A stretch of 64,000 nucleotides of DNA from Acorus gramineus (GCA_030737835.1 CM060857.1:11246457-11310456); one strand, 5' to 3'. Counted from the stretch's first letter, positions 37,137 through 50,215 are shown. Program-made: numbers and translations. The notes: generated by a model not told the origin, from the sequence alone.

Positions 37137-37881
37137 GTAAGTACCAAAATTAAATGAATGTTTGCTTACATCCTTAATTCATATTGCGACTATGAGGTAT
37201 TTGAACTCTTATTTTTTTCCTTCATAGAATATTTCTTTCTTACCTTTTCTGCTTATATACTAAATTTCCATTGCTCAAAAACAATTCACAAGTGTACGAA
37301 TGTTTATGTCAAATTGTTATTACTCTTAGGAGCCAATTGGATACAGTTTTCTAAAGAAGTTCTTGTTGATTATGAATTATAACATTTTGTAGGAAATAAT
37401 CTTCTAACAATAATTACACAAAAGGAGAGTAATTGAATAATAGATTGATTATATGAAGCGTTTCAAAACCCATATGGGCTTATGATCAGATAATTTAAGG
37501 ATTAAATTTTAAACATTTTGCTTTTCCTTATCAACCTAAAAATAATTTATACATTTACATTTAACGATAAATGGCTTAGAAATTTAATTTGTTAAATGAT
37601 TCCAATCATGTAATTACAAAACTATTTTATAGTTCATTGGTAAATTGTTACTTCAATGTTATTCTACACCATCTTTCGTGCTCAACTCCAAAATAAGACT
37701 AAAAAAAGAAAGACAGAACAAGAATGATTTCTACTGATGCTAATCAAAGGCATGATGAGTAACATCACATTTTATGGCATTTCCTTCTTCATTTCCAGTC
37801 AGAAATTTAGAGTTGGTCTACTTCCATATGAATTTTGGAGGCTACATAAATTTAAGTCGATTGTTCAATTCAAATTATTAG

Positions 37882-37951
37882 TTGAAGGAAAAGGTTGTTG
37901 AAGGTCATCTACGTGAGGATCTGCAGCATATGTCAAGGGGTCATCCACAAG
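37882..37951 (+). pseudogene. Exon-like segment X3, unassigned
   Basis: After an AG acceptor the frame reads LKEKVVEGHLREDLQHMSRG and HPQ, then a GT donor (37952). It would join X2 (phase 0) directly as THEV-LKEK. A possible 6-bp micro-exon CAAGAG lies at 38114-38119 between AG and GT. I do not recognise the protein. Confidence 0.45.
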
Positions 37952-38513
37952 GTAGGTTTATGCAGAATATGTTCAGGAGTTTAATTAATTTCGTTGAACT
38001 GAGTTGTAAAGCCTTGTTGCAATGTGGGTGGTTATTCTGCAATGTGTATCTAAGGTTGTGGTGATTATTTTAAAGAAACCTTGCTTATCATTCTTTTTTC
38101 CCCATTTTTGCAGCAAGAGGTAAGTTCAAGATGTGTGTGTGTACGAATGTGACGTAGTTTTCAATCTGGTTCTGGGCCAGAAAGATTTGCCCCCGATACG
38201 ATACCGTTTGCTGAAAGCATATCCAGATTTGTATGGATTGGGATAGTTTCACAGTTCAGTGTTCTGTCTGCTTCTTTGCTCGTTTCAAGCTCGTTTGAAT
38301 ACCAAACATATAATGGCAGTATTAATAAGCAAGGTACTAATATAGAAAGGAGAAGGGATATGGATTTTTTGTATGAAATTTATATTTTAGATTCTAATAG
38401 GTACCTGGACAAAGACATAATACGGGCCTGGTGGAAATGACACAATTGCAGGCTTACTGGCATCACTAATGGAAGTATTCCGTACTACTGTAGCCTGTGA
38501 ATGTATATGTTAG

Positions 38514-38663
38514 ACCGTGGTTATAAAGGCTTCGATTTGGATGCAAAATCCAGAAGAGTCATTTAAAGAACTGGAATCTATTATTGCATGCGAACTTCAT
38601 CATCCAACATGGCCTTCAACACTGCTGAATGATATCTTGCTCAAATTGCATGGTACAATTAAG
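38514..38663 (+). pseudogene. Exon-like segment X4, unassigned
   Basis: Exactly 50 codons are open between an AG and a GT donor: TVVIKASIWMQNPEESFKEL, then ESIIACELHHPTWPSTLLND, then ILLKLHGTIK. Composition, codon pattern and splice sites look like a real plant exon. I cannot name the family. With X1-X3 it may form part of a gene whose other exons are lost or lie elsewhere. Confidence 0.5.
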
Positions 38664-39770
38664 GTATTCCTCTCATGTCATTCCATTCTTTCAATCTTTT
38701 TAATGAATTAATTGAATATTTCTTTAAATGACGTATGTAGACAATATTAAAATCATGCTCATGTTTGTGTAAACTCTTTTATTTTAATGAATAAAGTCTT
38801 TTTTTTTAATCATGGCTCTATATTCTCAAATTGCAAATTGTAATTATATATGGGTGTTTTATTTTTGTGGTCTGAACATTGCCATTATCCATTTTTTTTC
38901 TTCCAATAATCTTTTATGCAATGTAAAAACATCATGATTACATGGTGGGAATGGTGTTGGCGAAAAATTTCAATCAAATTTGGCAATGACAAAACACTTC
39001 ATGGAGGATGTTGTTAGGATTTGTTGGAGTAGTGATGTTTGAGAAAAAGCATCTATAAGTTGAGTGATTCTGAAATAACTAAAGAGGGGGTTGGTATCTG
39101 AACGAAGCACTATAGCCTCTAGGTTTGTTTGTTTAGCCCTCATTTTGTCATTTATTATTACTTTTCCAAATAATATTATTTTCAAATTTTTATATGGAAT
39201 TCAATATACTATAATTCTTATTTATATTACTTGGGATAAACATAACTACAACATTACTATCATAGGATTCATTCATTTTTATTTCCATTACAGAAATATC
39301 ACATAAAGTAATTGAAAAAATTTCCCCTATTACATAACTACAACATACATGACTCGCAAGTATTTGAATAACAAAAGAAATATCACATACAAGAGGGGTT
39401 GCCAACCACCTCAACATTTGACCCCTCCTACCGTGTTGCTCTCCCCCCTCCCTACTCCTCCATGCCTCCTACCATCATTTCAATGTCACATAAAAAAAAT
39501 ATATCAAAATCAACTCCCTCTGTAATGCAGAGAGAGAGAGAGAGAGAGGGCATCACCAATTTTGAGAAGGGAAGAGGTCCATCACAAGTAGAAACCACAC
39601 GGAGGCGGCTCTCCATTTCTCTCCTCTGGCTTTTTCCTTGCACAAGGGGTGATGGAGTCTGGGGAGTGTGTTGTCAATTTTTTTTATTTTTCCGCCTCCG
39701 CGTTACGCCTTATCGTTCCCGACGTGAAAAAACTATCCTACCCCGGCTACTTTGATTTATTTACGAGTGG

Positions 39771-39953
39771 TATATAAATCTCATCTTCAGCCTCTTCTCT
39801 CTCTCGCCTCGGACACTTATTTTTCTTCTCGTCGAAGCGAAAGACCCCTCTCAAACCCTAATCGGCGGACCCCCCCCCCTCCCTCCTCTGTTGCGGACCA
39901 GCCCCTCCGACCTCCGACCTCCTCTGTTTCGACCTCCGATCTCCGACCAGAAG
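39771..39953 (+). promoter_or_regulatory. Promoter/leader-like region
   Basis: TATATAAAT at 39771 is followed by a CT-rich, GC-rich stretch (39790-39953) with AAACCCTAATCGGCGGACCC, and a GT donor (AAG|GTAAAA) at 39954, the pattern of a plant 5' leader exon with first intron. A (AG)n run lies upstream (39529-39549). No coding exon of a known gene follows before block E at 40074, so it may be a stranded promoter. Confidence 0.45.
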
Positions 39954-40073
39954 GTAAAACCAGGTGTTTCATATGCTTCCATTCTTTGTGACCTCCGATC
40001 CGTTTTTTTTTTTTTTTTATTTCTTGTTGTTTTTCAATCTGCATCAGCTTTGTTCTTATCACATTCAATTTAA

Positions 40074-40970
40074 TGAGAAAATAATTGATGCCACACCTTC
40101 TATAGCCACAACATTCACTGACTTTGTTAAGACTGGTTGTTTTTTTTTGGTTTTTCATCTGTGGAGGTTTACATAAAGATCAAGGCAACCATTTTTTTTT
40201 GTTTATGCATAAAGCTCAAGACAACTTTTTTTTTTTGTTTATGTTCCTGTTTTTTTCCCAGTACTGAAACAGAAAAATTTCATGTTCAAATTGCTTAAGA
40301 AATGTCTTTACTCTTTACCACTCCAAAGCTTTTTACTTTATCCATGAATGTAGTGCATTGTTTCCCATTTTCTCATCACTAATCCTCAACTTGGTTAAAA
40401 TATTATTTTTGGTTAATAATTGTTTTTTCCCTGTATTTTGTATTTTTGTTTTTCATGATTAAATATTCTCCACTCCTATCAGCATGAGTAAGACTCGAAC
40501 CAGGATCTCTCGGTGGTTTGTTTTTTGTTTGTATTACTTGTTATTATGAAGAGCCATATCATGATCAAAGTTTTCCCGAGAAAGCAATGTGTGTGTGGTG
40601 TAGTCTGTAGGAGTAATCAATTGGTGATTTGGACTCCCTCCATATGTTTTTGCACATGATGGGTGGGTACAATGTATTAAACACCCTATGCTTTGGTAGA
40701 TAGGCCCTCTCAAGTTGGAGCTAGTCCAAGAGACTGACCAATTCAACCAGGAACTAGGCCAAAGTTGTCCTTGAATTTTTGTTACTTTGTGAGCCAATTC
40801 ATGTGAAACATGGAAGTCCCACAATAATAATTTAGCATTTAAAGTATCTTGAAAGACATGGAGAAAATCATGCTTCTGCTCATTTTTTTTCGCTGTGTTA
40901 TTTTCATATATATTGCTAGATGGGATTGTGTTCTTGTAATTAGGACCCTTATGTGCTTGATTGACGTTAT
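40074..40970. repeat. Block E, copy 2
   Basis: Matches 21879-22775 at a constant offset of 18195. It ends at a junction with block A (40981) made of a repeated TTATTTTCATATATAT that also occurs inside block E near 40897. Confidence 0.88.
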
Positions 40971-40980
40971 TTTCATATAT

Positions 40981-41923
40981 ATCGCCGCCTTTTCTCACCG
41001 CAGCCGTTCTCTGTATTTGCAGTACTTTTTTTTTTTGTTAGTATTTGTGATTTAAGAAATCAATGTTTTATTTTTTTCAAATAAATTTTATTTTAAAGAG
41101 AATCACATTTAACTCTTACATAGCTTAACAAATGGGGATTTGTGTTTAAGCAGTGAATTAAGGTTGCCCCCATTTGTTTATAAGTATGGTTGATGAGAGG
41201 TTATTAGTTTTTAACTTATGTATTTGAGTATCAAGGGTGTTATGATCAATTTAATGTTTTTGATGAGAAGACATGTTATGAGTCCTTATATGATGAACCC
41301 ATAAAAAAAGGTCCACCCTGCATCCTATCCTTCTTATATGTGTATGGAATGAGAAATACACACACACTTAACTCATCAAAAGAAGAGGGGGAGAAGCAGG
41401 GATGCCTGAGGGGTTTTTTTCTTTCTGAGCTCTTCTTCTCCAGGTGTATATCAAGTGAATAGAAGAGGTTCAACCATTGAAGCAAGATCAAAGGAGGTGA
41501 TCAAGAGCAATTGAAAATCTGAACTAAAAAGGTATTTCTCCATATCATGGATTCTTGTTTTCTTCCATACCTATCAAGACGTAAAGATCCAAATTATGTG
41601 CTTTGTTTGTGACTTCAAACATGAAGTCTTTGTCTCCAACATTTTTCTTGAGTGATTAGGTTTCTGAAAGGTCACATCTTTCGATTATAAAGAAATTAAA
41701 ATGTCTTCCTTTTGTATTGTGATCTATTATGCTATAGTCCAACACATAATTTATCACTTAATGATTCAGCTGAAGCACAAGTTTTTCAATTCTTATTCGT
41801 ATTTCTTGATATTTCTTTCCGCAATTGGTCCTTAAAATTTGTTAGATGTTCACATTTTGTCATACTAAACCTCAACTGTGCTACAAAAAAATAAAATTCC
41901 TTGAGCATGAAATGACTTGTGTG

Positions 41924-41974
<51 letters not shown>

Positions 41975-42068
41975 CCCAATATTATCAAAACTTGAAAGTC
42001 CATATTGTACATGATGCGAAATGAAATTGCCTGTTTTGTTAAATTGTAATTTTGATGCTTTTCACTAA
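40981..42068. repeat. Block A, copy 2
   Basis: Matches 9508-10566. It runs without a break into block B, and the empty Helitron site is at 42063-42075. Confidence 0.9.
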
Positions 42069-42075
42069 TCTAATA
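42063..42075. other. Empty Helitron target site
   Basis: CACTAATCTAATA is intact here; in copy 1 Helitron H1 lies between CACTAA and TCTAATA. It fixes both Helitron ends to the base apart from the usual TCT ambiguity. Confidence 0.93.
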
Positions 42076-42645
42076 TAATGGTACTGAACCACTTTTTGGC
42101 AGATTGGTAGAGATACCCCTCTTCACCGAGGGGTCCTGGGGCCGAGTTTTGCCCCTCTTGATAAGAGAAGATTTGACCAAGAATAATAAAAGAAAAAAAA
42201 TTTAATATAATGTTTCCCTATTCTTATTTTATCTCAATAAAACGTTGGCATTTAAAAATGCGAAAGAAATCTAAAAGTGATATGCTATATTTATATGATT
42301 GGATAAATAAAATTGAACTTCTTGTAATCATAGGCAAGTTGGATCATTTCCAAATTCATGCACTTCTAATATTTCCTCCTCTGCTCTAACAAGAACAAAC
42401 AGATATTTTCATGGAGTGAAAGGAGATGTTGTTAGGGGAAATACTAAAGGAGCAAAAAATTCTTTGTTGTTTGTTTAAATCTACGCTTGATTCTGAATCT
42501 CTATAGCATTTCGTATCCGCTTTATTGTTCTGTACATCCGTTATGGATCCCTAAATTTATTTATATTCATAATTTTCAATTTGGTGTTCCTAAGTTCAGT
42601 TGTTCTCTGGAGAAGGAGAGAGATTCTGATCAAATTATTAAAGCT

Positions 42646-44900
42646 ATGGATGATGATGATGATGAAGAAGAAGATGAGGAGTTCGTGTTGCTTGATCTCG
42701 GCAACGTCTGCGTACAACGTGACATCCCGGCGAACGCCCCGTACGTTCTTTCTGTAAGTAACACGGACTTGGCCTTTTTTAGTATTCATGATGTAGTGGT
42801 CTTTAAAGAATGGAATATGTTTAGGGACAATTGTTTGCGCAGTTCCTTTTTACAGACTGACAAATATTTTTTAAAAAAAAATATGTATTTGTCTAATAAA
42901 GTACACACCTTTATAGAAAATATGAAGTACCTTTTCGCATTTTGTAACCTAGTATATACTAGCTTAACCTGGTATATACTGGGTTTGGAGAAAGTGAGGA
43001 CTGTGTAAAGGACTGTAAGAATGACTGTTTATATGCCATTCTTATGTAATGGTCTTTAAAGAATGCGTCGATTTTAGTTATGATTGGATGGCTATACAAA
43101 TAATTCGTAGATAACCCGCACAGGTTGGCTCTTTGGGCAGATTATAGGTATTCCCCATAGGCCTTGAGTTTGAACCCCCAAGACTTACCTAGTGCATCTG
43201 GCTTGTGGTTGATCACGTGCATCCGGGGATTTTCCATGACTAGTGTTGGGGTTCCTGGTCACCAAACAAAGAGTTTGGTAGACTTTGTACTGCATATTTG
43301 ATGGATGTGGTTTTCATTTTAATGCTTGTTTGATTGTTTATTGGTTTATATCAGAGAAGATATGTTTTTGTTATCCCTCAATTTTTAAATTCATTGATAC
43401 TAAGCATAACGTCTCTTTTAATGTGTTGTAGGGCTTGGACACACTGAACCCAATGTTGGTCATTGGTGATAATTTGAAGATGGTGAGTTATTGACTTGTG
43501 AGATCTGTTCTTGTATTTATTTGGAACTTTTATAAAGAAAACGGGACCTGAACCTTACAATACTGATGATTTTTTTTTCTCACCCATATATTTTTCTTTG
43601 ACCCGATTATTTCATTTGCAAAGGAATTGGTTTGATTGGTTCTGATGACTTGTGAAGATGGTGTTTATTTGTTTTTACATGATCTGATTTCCATACCTTA
43701 CAGTGTAGCTGGTAATATCTTTTAAAGTTTAGTTTGATGATAACATGTCCATCAAAACACAATGATTAACTGCCAAGAAATCCAAACCTTAGCAGACAAT
43801 ATTCTATATGAAATAATAAATCACCTTAGAAATTTCATAGTCAATGGTCCTTCATGTTTTTCTGTTGAAGGTCTCCTCAGTTGATAGCTTTGAGCCAAGC
43901 TCTTGACTCTTGATTAATGACAACTGATCTTCCCATTGACATTGTAATGGTTGAGATTTGGTTGAGGAAACTGGGCTCAAGTGCCAAGCATGCAAAGAAT
44001 TGAGCTTAAGATAATGTATCCTTAATTTTCAAGATATTTGTCTTCTTAGAATTCAAATTAATATAAGCATTAGACGTTACTTTTTCTCCCTCTGCATAGA
44101 TTTCTAGCTATGAGAGACTATCTATAATCTGCCATATCTGTGAAAGGGTTTCCATAGTTCTTACTGGCATGCACCTTTCTCAAATTTGGAGTGCCACCCT
44201 TCACATACTTTGAAATCATGTTTATCTTGTGCTCCACCCCAACTTTGCTTGCTTCATGTAAGGGCATGAAATCAATAATTAGGGTCCTCTCTGCAGTATA
44301 TAAAACATCCTCATCATGGTCACTGTCATGCAAAGCCTGGGTAGAGAAGTCCTCAAATTTTTATGCAGATTTAAATTTGAATGTTCTGATTTCATAATAA
44401 ATGCATCTAATCACACTTTATACAAATATTGATTGTGTTCTGGTAATGTTAGCTTTTCTAACAAAGTTTTATGATGAAGCATGTCTGAGTTTATTACAAG
44501 CCTTGATGCCTCCATAACGGTATAATTTTTTTTTTCTGGCAGATTGGGGAATACGAAGAAACCATTGGAACATGCTTTGTATTTTCCGAAAGTGGTATGT
44601 TTTGAACTTTTATGCAACATTAATCTGTAGCTACTTCATTTCCAGTAGGCGATTGTGCAGCCATCTTCTGTTAGCTGGTCATTTATCCTGTTCTAAAACT
44701 TCGCAGAATGTGGACCTGTGGTGCATGAGGAGAAGGGACCATCCGAAGCTAATCTCTTCATGGGGAAATGCATTATCGATTCAAAACAAGCCTCATCAAA
44801 GAAAGTGAAACCTGTCGCCCGCCTACACAAGGTCCTGAAGTTTAGAGTGGTCCATGAGGATGATATCAAACTGGCTACAGATAAAACTAAAGATTCGTAA
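42646..44900 (+). CDS. GTF3C6: TFIIIC subunit 6-like (tau55-related), copy 2
   Basis: Exons 42646-42753, 43432-43482, 44543-44594 and 44707-44900 match copy 1 in position and phase and give 134 aa. The one amino-acid difference I see is Asp (LVIGDN) for Val in copy 1; a polar Asp-Asn fits the family better (plant homologues have IIDN-like sequence here), so copy 2 looks ancestral. Its upstream region is not interrupted, and downstream it faces the tail-to-tail SDP6 locus as the likely original neighbour. It acts in RNA polymerase III transcription. Confidence 0.88.
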
Positions 44901-45569
44901 TTGTAAACTGCAGCTCTGTAATCAAATTTGCTTTATATTAACACAAGTTAATCAAAGAAGTAAAAAATTTGTATTATTCAACCGCAGAACATCGTCCTAC
45001 ATTTCGAAGATCACATCACATGCTTCATCTATTGAGGCATATACTTTGTTAGTGAAATAGTAGTGCACGCAAGGCTGCATATGAAAACTTGTGTGTGAGA
45101 GCGCTCTTAATATAGGGATGACATTAGGGACAGTAAAATATATACTCCAAGGAATTGTACATATCAAGGCCACACTTATCTAGCAAATCATATACTCTTG
45201 TTGGTGAAATGAGGCCGCATGTAGGGTGACTGAATACAAAGACCGCGTGTAACAGTGTTCTTTGCTGTCACCATAATTGAATACCAAGATAGACTCGTTT
45301 TGTGTCATAAATTTCACATAAAAGCAGGGAGCAACTTCGCAATTGCGTATATACATGATCTGGGAGAAGTGTATCATAACAACAATTCAATTCAAGCTTA
45401 CTTATTATGTCACAGTGATCCAACATGACCAACCAAATAACCCCAAAATCACATATCATACAGAAGTACCTCATCTCAATCTTCCCTTTATTCTTCTCTG
45501 TGATGTACCCTTGTTTCTCTTACTTATGCTAACTGTCACTATATCTGTGTGGACACACAAAACTTCAAA

Positions 45570-48500
45570 TTATGAGGGAAGCATCTTCACAGTTTTGAAT
45601 GTTTGAAGGAAACCTTCAGCGTCCATTCTTTCCCTTTCCAGCCTCTCCCCATTCCATCCACGCTCAGTTGCCAATACCTGAATGATCCTGGGGAGGGCTT
45701 GTGCTGCTGCATTGACATCAAGAAACGCAAGTCTGGTCCTCCTTGCGATAAAATCAATGGCTGATTCACAATATTCGTTCCTCACGCAGTATGCCACTTC
45801 AGCTTCCAGATACGGGTATCCATGAGCCAATCTTTTCCCAAGGTTTTCATCCTGCAATGAACATGTAATAGCATGAGTTGTAGTTAAACCATTCTTGGAA
45901 AAAAAATTCTACTCTAGATGTGTTTGCTTTCCATCCTGTGCAATGAGTGCAACTTGTTCAGCCATGCTTCCATAACTGCTAGAGAGGTGTTTTGCAACAG
46001 AGGCATCCATGGTCCCTGGAATCACTTTTCCATTGCGGGTTCGCTTCATTCGGACGCATGACTGGGCCAGAGTTGTGAAAGATGAAGGTTCCCATTTGTA
46101 TGCGCCGAGAATGGGAAGGTGGGATGTTACACAGGCGTTTGATGGTTTCAGATTCCCGTGCTTGATGGCAGCATCGACTGCATCTTCTGCCATGCTGAAG
46201 ATCGATATAGTTAGATATAAGGCCAACATGTTATAATGAAGCCTGAGGGTTAGTTTGGTAACCCTTCTCGTTTTTCTTATACTGTAGCACCTTAAAAAAT
46301 GGCATTTGAAATCCTTTATTCCCCATTATTGGGCTACCCAAAGAAAATTCTCTTCTTTCCTCATTCCCACGGAATCCATTAAAACTACATTCCTAGAGAA
46401 CGACGAATTCTTCATCGAAGCCAGAGTTATGAAACTGGCTATAAATGCCTCAAGAGGTCATTGATATGCACTCCAGTTAGTGGGATGATTCTTATTTAAA
46501 GTTAAAAATGTGTTGTGAAGATTGTTTCAAGCTTTTTTAGTGGTTGAAATTTTGTTAATGTGAATTAAACATAACGTACGCATTTGCATTCCTCAATCAA
46601 GAGAATCAAATGTCGGTCATATTTGGGGAATCATTTGACAGAAAGCTAGGCCTTAACACACATTCAGAATGACCATTCCTAACACTAAACGGCTAACAGT
46701 GTGATTCATTGGAATAGTAAAAATAAAAATACCTGCGGTAAGTAGTCCATTTTCCTCCACTAATTGTGATCAAACCAGGGCAATCAATGTGTACAATGTG
46801 ATCCCTTGAAATGCTCTCTGTGTTCTTTGCAGAAGGATCCAAAGCCAATGGGCGCAGTCCACTCCACGAAGAAAGAATGTCTGAGTGCCTCACCTGAAGG
46901 GAAAAGAAAGCCAAATTCTCACTGTGTTGCAATCTGAGTGGGACGTCCAATGGATCGTATATTAACATCTGATCATTACAAGCAAAACTCCATAAAAATG
47001 ATGATGGTTTTGATAGTATGAAAAATATTAACACACCTGGATATTCAAGTAATCTCCGATGGCCTGCAAAATGAAATCGATTTCTTCTTTGGTAGGTTCG
47101 GGGAGGCTGTTTACTGAAGCTGCAGAATCTGTAGTACCAGCCAATGTTTTTCCCCTCCATGGAAGCATAAAGACCACTCTCCCATCCTTGGTTTTGGGAA
47201 TAATTAAGCCCATGCTCTCAGGAGATATCATATTTGGTGCATATTTGGTGATATCATATTTGGTGCATCACTGTTGGCCATCTTTCTTACAGCATCGCAG
47301 AATGGACCAGTGGCATTGACAACCACTTCTGCGTATACATCAAACGCCTTCCCTGCATCAGTACTCAAACATAAGATAAATAATAGATCTCGGCGAATGC
47401 TAGATGAATTGCATGAATACAATGTGATCTTCTTCGATTGAATTATGCGATTTCTTGATAGATGGATGGCGACTAGTCTTCTTAGGAAGTCTTGAAAAAA
47501 TGTGAATGCTAAATGTTATACATTAAACTCCTCTCCTAAAGCAGTACTCAAACACAAAATGTACATGTATAAATCACAGCGAATGCCATATGAAATGTAT
47601 GTAATTGCATGTATTAAGGGTAGGTCTTGGGTCCGAGTCTTGGTGTTGACTCACCCATCTGTTTGCTGGCGATTATTCAAAAGAATTTTCCGTGGGACTA
47701 GAGGAAACATGCGGAGATAACCTTCCTATCTTGACTATAAGGTCAACCACGAGGTGTCTCTCTAGGAAAAAAAATGTAACACGTTGATCTTTTTCTGTTG
47801 AATTATGCAAAATCACATCCATGTTATATGGTTTGTCAATCTTATCCTTGGTAATAAAAGTCAATTTTTAGAGCTGATAATTCCCCTCCAAATGAAGCAG
47901 AAGCATATCAAATTTGAACTCATTTTACCAAATCACACAATGACTCTGCATCTACTAGTGGCCAATAAGAAACCATTAATAGAATAGCCACCACAATTCA
48001 AGACTAGACGCTGATAAACTCAGTCTGTTTTACAATCACCACATGACTAACGCAATATATTAAAATCATCTAATGTGTCAGCATACACTGTATCACTAAA
48101 TTGGTAAATATATATGCATTCAACTCATATGAGTATGTTTTTCATTAGCCCGATATCTACTTAAAAAAAAAAAACAAAAAAACACCACATATAGGCTGCA
48201 AAAAGAATTGAGCATAATACCTGTCAATTTGTCCTGAATTCGGGCCCCAACCACCCGACCGGAATCCCCATCGACACGCAAATCCACCGCCGCCGCATGG
48301 TTCATCACCGCGGCGCCAGCCAGCGCTGCCGTGCAAGCCAACCCGACATTGAGCCGCGAATCATCCATCTGCCCATCATAATAAACGACGGCGCCCCTCA
48401 ATTGCCTCCCGCCGCACTCCCCCGCGAGCGTGGGGAAGGCGCTGACCGCTTAGTCGGCAGAGAAGTACCTCGACAGCCTGAGAACGCGCGTGCCCGCCAC

Positions 48501-49910
48501 CAAATCATAGGCTTTCAAGCCCGCCCAGTAGTAGACCACGTCGAACCAGCTATAACAGGGGGTGAGCGTGGGCAGGGGACGGCACATGTGGGGCGCGTTT
48601 TGCATGACGCGGTTGCGCTCCTCGAGCGCGTGCAAGACCAGCTTCAGCTGCCCGTAGTCCAGGTTGAACACCGCCTTCTCCAGGTACCGAACACCTGCCC
48701 ATGATTTGCCAGAAAAGCATGTCAATTATTCGAAAAAAACGTCTATATCAGTTCTGAATCTGTATTTTTTTAAAAAATCATTCGATATTCAAATATTCGA
48801 AAATGATACCAATGTTATTTGTTCCCAAAAAAAAATATTCGAATTTGACACACACACACACACAAGATACTGTTTAAAATTCAATTATATGATCTTTAAG
48901 CCCACTTTTGAGTGGCGGAATAGGTGGAGAATAGAAGAATAAATCTAAAAGCTTGTTTGTTTGCAAGAAACAAAAATATAGCTATATCAAAATAGGTAAG
49001 CGTAAGCTTGTATTGTTATTTTTTATTCCTTTAGAATTGTGTTTTTCTAACCCATAACTCCATTGGTATAATGAGTTCAGTTATTAAATCATCTTATCGT
49101 TTGTCATTATCTCTTATAAATTATGACCCACATGTCTTGTTATTATATGCATCTTTTATAATTCTTCATTTTAATCTTATTCTATTTTTATTCAACTAGA
49201 CAACAGAAACTTCGTTATTATGTTTTTCAACATAAATAACTAAAAATACAATCAAACAAAAATTTATTTATTGTTTAATTTCATCAAAGTTATTCAGGAC
49301 CCTTCATTGAAGAAAGATACTTCTATCAACTTGTCAAGATGTAGTTCAGTAATAGGATTAAAGGAGTTGAGAAAACCAAGAGTCTCAATTTAGTTTCAAT
49401 ATTTGAACATACAAATTATCTGAAAAATATATATATACAAACTCCGAATTCAAGAATGAATCAAATTTGAATAATAATATGCAAATATTAAGGTATGTGA
49501 ATAATGTGATCCATAATCAATTTCAAAGCTTAGAGATACAATAGGGAAGAGGGAGAGCGAATGGTAGTACCTCCGTGGAGGAGCTTGGTGGAGCGGGAGG
49601 AGGAGCCGGAGGAGAAGTCGTCGCGCTCGACGAGGCCGACGCGGAGCCCGCGCGTGGCCGCGTCCAGGGCGACGCCGGAACCCGTTGCGCCGCCGCCGAT
49701 CACGAGAAGGTCAAGTGGGCGGTCGGGGGCGGTGGCGGACAGGGCGGAGGTTTGTTCGGCGCGGCTCGGGGTGAGGCCGTTCTTCGACAGGATCGTCTCC
49801 TTCACGGATTCGAGTGGTGCCGCATTGTTGTTCTCTTCTCTGGTCAGGATCAGTTTCGCTGCGGCGGCGGCGGCGGCGGCTGCGGAGCCTAACAGGAATC
49901 GGCGTTGCAT
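45570..49910 (-). pseudogene. SDP6: Mitochondrial FAD-glycerol-3-phosphate dehydrogenase locus, decayed
   Basis: Minus-strand exons: 49910-49571, 48694-48221, 47352-47037, 46893-46733, 46194-45936 and 45851-45570 (TAA). Exon 1 has the FAD motif [10 protein letters not shown], later exons GPFCDAVRKM, GLIIPKTKDGRVVFMLPWRG, ISGGKWTTYR and the C-terminal GKRLAHGYPYLEAEVAYC, all matching Arabidopsis SDP6, which oxidises glycerol-3-phosphate on the inner mitochondrial membrane and feeds electrons to ubiquinone. Three faults: an in-frame TAA in exon 2 (48450-48452, after RYFSAD); a 26-bp tandem repeat near 47225-47270 in exon 3 that shifts the frame and replaces the usual SGVHIVLPDYYSPE; and exon 5 ending CAG|GATGG instead of a GT donor. 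Exons 1-2 are strongly GC-rich. Helitron H2 starts 84 bp upstream of the ATG. Probably a pseudogene; assembly error is less likely for three faults. Confidence 0.85.
48450..48452 (-). other. In-frame stop in SDP6 exon 2
   Basis: On the minus strand the frame reads RLSRYFSAD-stop-AVSAFPTLAG, with homology on both sides, so the stop lies within the conserved protein and not at an exon end. Confidence 0.88.
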
Positions 49911-50215
49911 GGTGGAAGAGAGAGAGGAGGGTGTGAATTGATAGATGTTAAGTGTGGTGGGCGATTGATGGAATTGCTATAATTGGGAGAGCATCTATAT
50001 CTATATCTATATCTATATCTATATCTACTATCTATATCTATACTACCTATAAAAGTACCAATCCATGAAAAACATTCATTGGACATATTTACCCTTATCA
50101 ATTCATGAAAAACCATTCATATCCCAAATGATATTTCATCATACATATTTACCCTTTCAAATTATTCGTATTTACATTCTTCACAATCAATTACATGATA
50201 TTATAAATTTTTTAA

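Larger units (their letters stand above)
34506..37547. repeat. Blocks C-D, copy 2
   Basis: This copy lacks the first 80 bp of block C. It contains the MITE (35094-35375), exon-like X1 (35565-35634) and exon-like X2 (37083-37136). After 37547 it runs into single-copy DNA, where copy 1 joins block E at once. Confidence 0.88.
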
